Position numbers and translations under genes: made by a program. Positions 63,651 to 64,000 of a stretch of 64,000 nucleotides of DNA are shown here, one piece after another (positions within the stretch are counted from its first letter, which is position 1; each line of letters begins with the position of its first letter). Source of the DNA: an uncultured bacterium (GTDB lineage Bacteria > Verrucomicrobiota > Kiritimatiellia > RFP12 > UBA1067); NCBI GenBank assembly GCA_902761035.1, contig CACWIW010000005.1, forward strand, positions 1 to 64,000, read 5' to 3'. The notes beneath the pieces were generated by a model that was given only the letters and a program-made list of their open reading frames with translations, was not told the origin of the DNA and made no database searches.

Positions 63651-64000
63651 ATGAAAATCAAGACGATTGAAGGCGGCGTGTGCGCCGCGAAGGGATTCCG
63701 TGCGGCTGGCGTGCCGGCGGCAATCAAGTACAAGGGACGCAACGACGTGGCGCTCGTGGTGGCCGACGCCCCCTGCGCGGCGGCGGCCGTATTCACGACT
63801 AATGCCGTGGCGGCCGCGCCGGTGCTGTACGACCGCGAGGTCGTGAAGGGCGGCCGCATCCAGGCCATTCTCGCCAACAGCGGTTGCGCGAACGCCTGCA
63901 CGGGCGCGGCAGGTCTTGCAGACGCAAAGCGGAGCGCCGAAGAGACGGCGAAGACCCTCGGCATCGACCCAAAGCTCGTACTTGTTGCATCTACAGGCGT
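63651..64000 (+). CDS. argJ: Glutamate N-acetyltransferase (ArgJ), N-terminal part
   Basis: 116 codons before the right edge, start at 63651 behind GAAGGA. The sequence shows ArgJ features: GFRAAGVPAAIKYKG, DVALVVADAPCAAAAVFTTN, the oxyanion-type block AILANSGCANACTGAAG, and the edge falls at STG, next to the self-cleavage site preceding the nucleophilic Thr. ArgJ transfers acetyl between ornithine and glutamate in arginine synthesis. The remaining about 280 residues lie beyond the window. Confidence 0.9.
   Translation, partial: MKIKTIEGGVCAAKGFRAAGVPAAIKYKGRNDVALVVADAPCAAAAVFTTNAVAAAPVLYDREVVKGGRIQAILANSGCANACTGAAGLADAKRSAEETAKTLGIDPKLVLVASTG

Noticed and set aside
1-64000. tRNA, rRNA or known riboswitch genes
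   Set aside because: None was recognised on either strand by eye; a covariance-model scan would be needed to exclude them fully.

Overview
The window is GC-rich and densely coded on the plus strand. It looks like a fragment of an uncultured anaerobic gut or rumen bacterium of the PVC superphylum, most plausibly Kiritimatiellota/Lentisphaerota. I infer this from large secreted proteins with F5/8-type-C-like and autotransporter-associated repeats, HzsA-related haem proteins, uronate and plant-polysaccharide genes, BspA-like leucine-rich repeats, a dockerin and a cohesin. No rRNA or tRNA gene was recognised, so the taxonomy is an inference.

1-23.5 kb: the tail of an unknown gene, an 841-aa protein of unknown function, the deleted remnant of a DUF4143-type ATPase, a large secreted surface protein, a DUF4160/DUF2442 remnant pair and a nuclease-like/glycosidase-like fusion. 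A minus-strand pair (GH43 plus a TIM-barrel hydrolase) follows, then two AAA ATPases with C-terminal nuclease-like parts, a secreted endonuclease/phosphatase, an Rpn-type PD-(D/E)XK protein, an HzsA-related di-haem protein, mannonate dehydratase and a BPL_N-like protein. The theme is extracellular carbohydrate use mixed with selfish or regulatory ATPase/nuclease genes. Three of the latter have inverted repeats laid over their promoters.

23.5-25.1 kb: a non-coding island of about 1.5 kb holding a promoter followed by a 44-bp tandem hairpin array, a REP-like palindrome, five exact-period 22-bp iteron-like repeats between two TGTGTCA palindromes, and a 144-bp MITE-like element with 29-bp terminal inverted repeats.

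25.1-36.9 kb: the most unusual region. Three DUF3990 (ADP-ribosyltransferase-like) genes lie in translationally coupled cassettes with DUF3791 and other small proteins, and the last cassette runs straight into a secreted BspA-like LRR protein. Next come a four-helix-bundle gene bracketed by arrays of a 9-nt repeat, a dockerin-bearing multidomain protein, a cohesin-domain protein and a metallophosphoesterase. In-frame palindromes, 9-mer arrays and heptamer arrays have entered these coding sequences.

36.9-45.5 kb: a transmembrane Ser/Thr kinase followed by a likely operon of an LpoB-like lipoprotein, a COG3014-like lipoprotein and two small lipoproteins, ending at a strong terminator. Then come a GT39-type membrane glycosyltransferase and a NERD nuclease-domain protein. 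45.5-49.9 kb: carboxy-terminal protease, dapF, pyrF and a small membrane protein. 49.9-61.1 kb: a MoxR-DUF58-BatA/VWA locus interleaved with an ABC transporter. 61.1-64 kb: a secreted M20 peptidase divergent from a secreted hypothetical protein and the start of argJ. Several promoters of the form TGGTATAAT sit only 6-11 nt from the start codon, so leaderless translation is likely for some genes.
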